Source: Pseudomonadota bacterium
Lineage (GTDB): Bacteria > Desulfobacterota > SM23-61
NCBI GenBank assembly: GCA_018819135.1
Contig: JAHJQK010000119.1
Span: 1-64,000 of the forward strand
Direction: 5' to 3'
DNA: 64,000 bases
How positions within the stretch are numbered: position 1 is the first letter of the stretch; each line of letters begins with the position of its first letter. A program made the position numbers and the translations under genes. A model generated the notes under the pieces. It saw only the letters and a program-made list of their open reading frames with translations. It did no database searches and was not told where the DNA came from. Positions 60,916 through 64,000 of the stretch are shown piece after piece.

Positions 60916-62094
60916 ATGGCGGGGCCAGAAAATAAAGAATTAGTCAAGGTCATTTTGGATCGCATTCGTCACCGGGGAAAGATTCCTTTTGTAGAGTTCA
61001 TGGACCTGGTCCTTTATCATCCCCAACATGGATATTATCATTCTCCCCGCCAGAAGATCGGGCCGGAAGGAGACTACTATACCAGCCCCAATGTCCACCC
61101 CATCTTTGGCCACCTCATCGCCCGTCAGCTCCGTCAGATGTGGGAGCTCCTGGATCGTCCTTCCCCTTTCATCGTCACCGAGATGGGTGCAGGAAAAGGA
61201 TTGCTTTGTTCGGATATTCTAAAATATTGCCAAAGCCATTTGCCGGATTTCTTTAAAAACCTACTCTATCGCTTGGCGGAGCAAAGTCCGTCTTTCGTAA
61301 AAGAACAGAAAAATTTGCTGGCTAAATTTTTAACTGCCGGGAAAGTAACTTGGATTCCCCCTCATGTTCTCCTCCGGGGTGAAAAACCATTTACCGGCTG
61401 TTTGCTTTCCAATGAACTGGTTGATTCTTTCCCCGTGCACATCGTTTACCAAGGCCAAGAGGATCTTCAGGAAATCTTTGTTACTCACGACGGCAAAACT
61501 TTCCAAGAAACGATGGGCTCTCCCTCTACCCCCCTCCTCCAAGAGTATTTTCGCTCTTACGCCTGCCCTTTAGAAGAAGGACAACGCGCCGAGGCCAATT
61601 TGAAGGCTTTAGAATGGATTGAGGGCGTAAGTCAAACTCTTCAGCGTGGATTCATTATGACCATCGATTACGGGTATGAGGCAGAAGAGTTATATCACCC
61701 TGCCCGCCGGCAAGGGACCTTGCTTTGTTATTTCCGTCATACAACTTCTACCAACCCTTACGAACGCCTTGGCTACCAAGACATTACCACGCATGTAAAC
61801 TTCAGTGCTTTGAGAAGAAGAGGAGAAATCTTCGGGCTGCGCCCCGTGGGTTGCACAGAGCAATACAAATTTTTGGCTGCCTTGGGTTTGTTGGATAATC
61901 TGAAGAAAGGGGAAAAAAGCTCCCTTCACCCTTCCAGCCCGGAATTCTTAAAAAATAAGCTGGCCATGAAAAGTTTCCTGGTTCCCGGGGGCATGGGAAC
62001 TCTTTTTAAGGTTTTCGTTCAGAGTAAAGGTCTGGAAGAAGTTAATCTCTTAGGGTTCCGGGATCCTTTTATGCGCCCCAACAATAATCCATGA
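60916..62094 (+). CDS. SAM-dependent methyltransferase, MidA/NDUFAF7 family
   Basis: The 392-aa protein starts 'IPFVEFMDLVLYHPQHGYYH' and has 'GPEGDYYTSPNVHPIFGHLI', the MidA/DUF185 signature, then the SAM site 'FIVTEMGAGKGLLCSDIL', 'GCLLSNELVDSFPVHIVY' and 'GFIMTIDYGYEAEELYHP'. The mitochondrial homologue NDUFAF7 methylates an arginine of complex I. The bacterial target is usually not known. It is rightward, probably in one unit with serA, 75 bp downstream. Confidence 0.9.
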   Translation: MAGPENKELVKVILDRIRHRGKIPFVEFMDLVLYHPQHGYYHSPRQKIGPEGDYYTSPNVHPIFGHLIARQLRQMWELLDRPSPFIVTEMGAGKGLLCSDILKYCQSHLPDFFKNLLYRLAEQSPSFVKEQKNLLAKFLTAGKVTWIPPHVLLRGEKPFTGCLLSNELVDSFPVHIVYQGQEDLQEIFVTHDGKTFQETMGSPSTPLLQEYFRSYACPLEEGQRAEANLKALEWIEGVSQTLQRGFIMTIDYGYEAEELYHPARRQGTLLCYFRHTTSTNPYERLGYQDITTHVNFSALRRRGEIFGLRPVGCTEQYKFLAALGLLDNLKKGEKSSLHPSSPEFLKNKLAMKSFLVPGGMGTLFKVFVQSKGLEEVNLLGFRDPFMRPNNNP

Positions 62095-62169
62095 AATTTA
62101 TCTTGAACCAAAAACAAAAATCGGGGTAAATTAACTGGGTAAAAATCTAGTCTGCGAAAGGAGATGAAA

Positions 62170-63762
62170 ATGAACCCAACCCTCAAGGTGCTGGTAAGCG
62201 ATAACCTTGCGCCGGAAGGGAAAGCTATCTTAGAAAAGGCGCCGGGGATCGAAGCCGACGTAAGGGCCAAAGTCCCTGCCGATGAGCTCAAAACCATCAT
62301 CAAAAACTACCATGGCCTGATCGTCCGCAGCGCCACCAAAGTTACTCCCGAGGTTATTGCCGTCGCGGATAACCTCCGGGTAATTGGGCGGGCCGGATCA
62401 GGGGTGGATAACATAGACCTGCCGTCTGCCTCCAAAAAAGGCGTGGTCGTCATGAACACCCCCGGCGGGAACACCCTCTCGGCGGCGGAACACACCCTTT
62501 CCCTGATCCTCGCCTTGGCCAGGCACATTCCCCAGGCGACGGCCTCCATCAAGGCCGGCCAATGGGAGAAGAACCGTTTTATGGGTACCGAAATTGGGGA
62601 TCGTACCTTGGGCATCATCGGCCTCGGCAACATCGGCGCGGTTGTAGCTCAACACGCCGAATCCTTGGGCATGAAAGTTATCGGTTACGATCCCTATCTT
62701 CCTTCGGAAGTCGCGGCTAAAAAGAATGTAGAATTGCTTTCACTGGATGACCTCTTCGCCCGTTCCGATTTTATCACCATGCATACCCCGCTGACCTCCA
62801 GTACGAAAAATTTATTAAACGCCTCCGCCTTCGCCAAGATGAAAAAAGGCGTCCGCATCATTAACTGCGCCCGCGGAGGTATTATTGATGAAGTGGCTCT
62901 CCATGAGGCCATCGTCAGCGGCCAAGTCGCCGGGGCTGCCCTTGATGTTTTCGAAAAGGAACCTCCGGGCAAGAATCCGCTCCTGGAATTGGAGCAGGTC
63001 ATCTGCACCCCTCACCTGGGGGCTTCCACTACCCAGGCCCAGGTCAAAGTTTCCGTAGCCATTGCCGAGCAATTGGTGGAATATCTCCTCCAAGGAACGG
63101 CTCGCCATGCCGTTAACCTTCCGTCCGTGAGCGCGGAGATTCTCGCCCTCCTCAACCCCTACCTTCTCCTCGCCGAGAAGATGGGCAAGTTCCAGGCGCA
63201 GATTACCCCCGGAAGCATCCAGGAAGTCCATCTTTCTTACAGCGGCGGCGTTGTGGATATGGATACTTCCATGATTGCCATGTCCCTCCTGAAAGGCCTC
63301 CTCGATCCCATCCTCGAAGAAAAGGTGAATTACGTCAATGCCCCTATTCTGGCGAGGGAACGGGGGATCAAAATCGTGGAATCGAAAAGCCGTGCCTCCG
63401 AGGATTATGCCACCCTGCTGACCGTTAAGGTTCAGACCGAAAGCGCTCAAAACACAGTAGCGGGCACTCTCTTCGGCAAAAACGAGCCGCGGATCGTGCG
63501 CATCAACGAATTCGTCACCGAAGCGGTCCCCGCCGGGAATATCCTCTTCTTCCACAACCAGGATAAACGCGGCGTGATCGGAAACGTGGGTAGTACTCTG
63601 GCTTCCCATGGCATCAATATCGGCCAGATGCATTTGAGCCGGGACCAGATCGGCGGGACGGCCATCTCTCTGGTCCACGTGGATGGGCCGGTTTCCCAGG
63701 AAGTCTTGATCGCTCTGCAAGGGCTTCCGCATATCCTTTCAGCCGTCCAGATAGAATTGTGA
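62170..63762 (+). CDS. serA: D-3-phosphoglycerate dehydrogenase
   Basis: The product is 530 aa from ATG 62170 (AAAGGAG upstream, six bases). The substrate/NAD domains show 'GRAGSGVDNIDLPSA', the dinucleotide motif 'LGIIGLGNIGAVVAQHAESL', and the catalytic Arg/Glu/His set in 'INCARGGIIDEVALHEA' and 'CTPHLGASTTQAQ'. An intervening ASB domain and a C-terminal ACT domain ('GVIGNVGSTLASHGINIGQM') make it the long SerA type with feedback control by serine. It starts serine synthesis; serine also feeds glycine, linked to the aminotransferase at 41.4 kb. Confidence 0.96.
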   Translation: MNPTLKVLVSDNLAPEGKAILEKAPGIEADVRAKVPADELKTIIKNYHGLIVRSATKVTPEVIAVADNLRVIGRAGSGVDNIDLPSASKKGVVVMNTPGGNTLSAAEHTLSLILALARHIPQATASIKAGQWEKNRFMGTEIGDRTLGIIGLGNIGAVVAQHAESLGMKVIGYDPYLPSEVAAKKNVELLSLDDLFARSDFITMHTPLTSSTKNLLNASAFAKMKKGVRIINCARGGIIDEVALHEAIVSGQVAGAALDVFEKEPPGKNPLLELEQVICTPHLGASTTQAQVKVSVAIAEQLVEYLLQGTARHAVNLPSVSAEILALLNPYLLLAEKMGKFQAQITPGSIQEVHLSYSGGVVDMDTSMIAMSLLKGLLDPILEEKVNYVNAPILARERGIKIVESKSRASEDYATLLTVKVQTESAQNTVAGTLFGKNEPRIVRINEFVTEAVPAGNILFFHNQDKRGVIGNVGSTLASHGINIGQMHLSRDQIGGTAISLVHVDGPVSQEVLIALQGLPHILSAVQIEL

Positions 63763-63856
63763 CCAAAAATATTACTTAGCCCTCTGTCCCGGAGATTGCC
63801 AGGTTAACTTAAAGGTCTTTTTCTGAAACCAAAGCGCATCAAGGAGATAATGAACC

Positions 63857-64000
63857 ATGCCTAAAGAACGTTTAATCGTAATCGGCGGAAATGCCGCCGG
63901 AATGAGCGCAGCCTCCCAGGCTGGCCGGCAGCGTCCGGAGCTGGAAATCATCGCCTTGGAACAGAGCCCCCACACCTCTTATTCCGCCTGAGCAATGCCC
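63857..64000 (+). CDS. CoA-disulfide-reductase-like flavoprotein with in-frame TGA at the redox Cys (candidate selenoprotein), partial
   Basis: ATG 63857 follows AAGGAG closely spaced. It encodes 'MPKERLIVIGGNAAGMSAAS' (FAD-binding GxGxxG with AAG), then 'QAGRQRPELEIIALEQ' and 'SPHTSYSA' followed by TGA (63989-63991) and AMP. CoA-disulfide reductase and related NADH oxidases have 'TSYSACGIPYY' or a close relative at this point, where Cys is the redox residue. TGA here would encode selenocysteine, and the frame continues open to the window end. The rest, including any SECIS hairpin, is beyond the window. Confidence 0.6.

Noticed and set aside
62815-63732. 305-aa minus-strand ORF
   Set aside because: Antisense to serA with no domain; a long shadow caused by codon bias.
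1-64000. CRISPR arrays, tRNA and rRNA genes
   Set aside because: No regularly spaced direct repeats and no tRNA-like cloverleaf or rRNA sequence were noticed; repeats present are dispersed. A tRNAscan and CRISPR search would settle it.

Overview
The window looks like chromosomal DNA of an uncultured anaerobic Deltaproteobacterium (Desulfobacterota). This is inferred from gene content: a tungsten-type aldehyde:ferredoxin oxidoreductase, a GlcD/E-GlcF-type glycolate oxidase, HypA, a zinc-finger-less ClpX-like unfoldase paired with a J-protein, many intergenic repeats of a style common in that group, and a probable selenoprotein gene at the right edge. No rRNA, tRNA or CRISPR array was recognised.

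Layout. 0-5 kb: a YhaM-like HD nuclease, a COG2509-type FAD dehydrogenase, an LEA14-like lipoprotein, then worn toxin-antitoxin material (a VapC relic, and an AbrB-type antitoxin with a frameshifted VapC). 5.1-7.6 kb: the AOR gene between two 49-bp direct repeats. 7.6-18 kb: a leftward defence-type island with two unknown proteins, a ParA-like ATPase, another unknown protein, a 1376-aa type ISP-like adenine methyltransferase with added C-terminal winged helices, and a 1050-aa PLD-SNF2 helicase. 18-19.5 kb: HicAB among repeats. 19.6-34.4 kb: leftward core genes ftsY, smc, glyS, glyQ, a Dpp/Opp peptide ABC operon (binding-protein gene 5'-truncated) and recO. 34.5-41.1 kb: a membrane spermidine-synthase-like protein, RodZ coupled to a thiolase-like protein with no Cys at the expected nucleophile position, a fragment of an NDP-forming acyl-CoA synthetase, an RraA-like aldolase and HU. 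41.4-47.3 kb: class V aminotransferase, fused GlcD-GlcE, GlcF and a Nudix hydrolase. 47.4-50.7 kb: DnaJ-like and ClpX-like proteins, and HypA. 50.7-55.4 kb: a second accessory zone with hairpin clusters, two truncated restriction-modification genes, EcsC, a Phd/ParE pair, an XRE regulator and a nucleotidyltransferase pair. 55.4-64 kb: DUF4143 ATPase, B12/radical SAM protein, FtsH, a frameshifted flavin-type oxidase-like gene, a MidA-like methyltransferase, SerA, and the start of a CoA-disulfide-reductase-like gene with an in-frame TGA at the redox-Cys position.

How genes work together. The glycolate genes plus the aminotransferase make a coherent glycolate to glyoxylate to glycine module. The methyltransferase and helicase overlap and form one restriction-like unit; the ParA-like operon beside it may be part of the same system. 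The strongest unusual signals are the candidate selenocysteine codon, the methyltransferase/helicase/ParA island, a family of inverted-repeat elements that seems to have broken the peptide-binding-protein gene, and several genes each interrupted by one base change (VapC, PPOX-like, Nudix). The last group may be real decay or assembly error, and only reads can decide.
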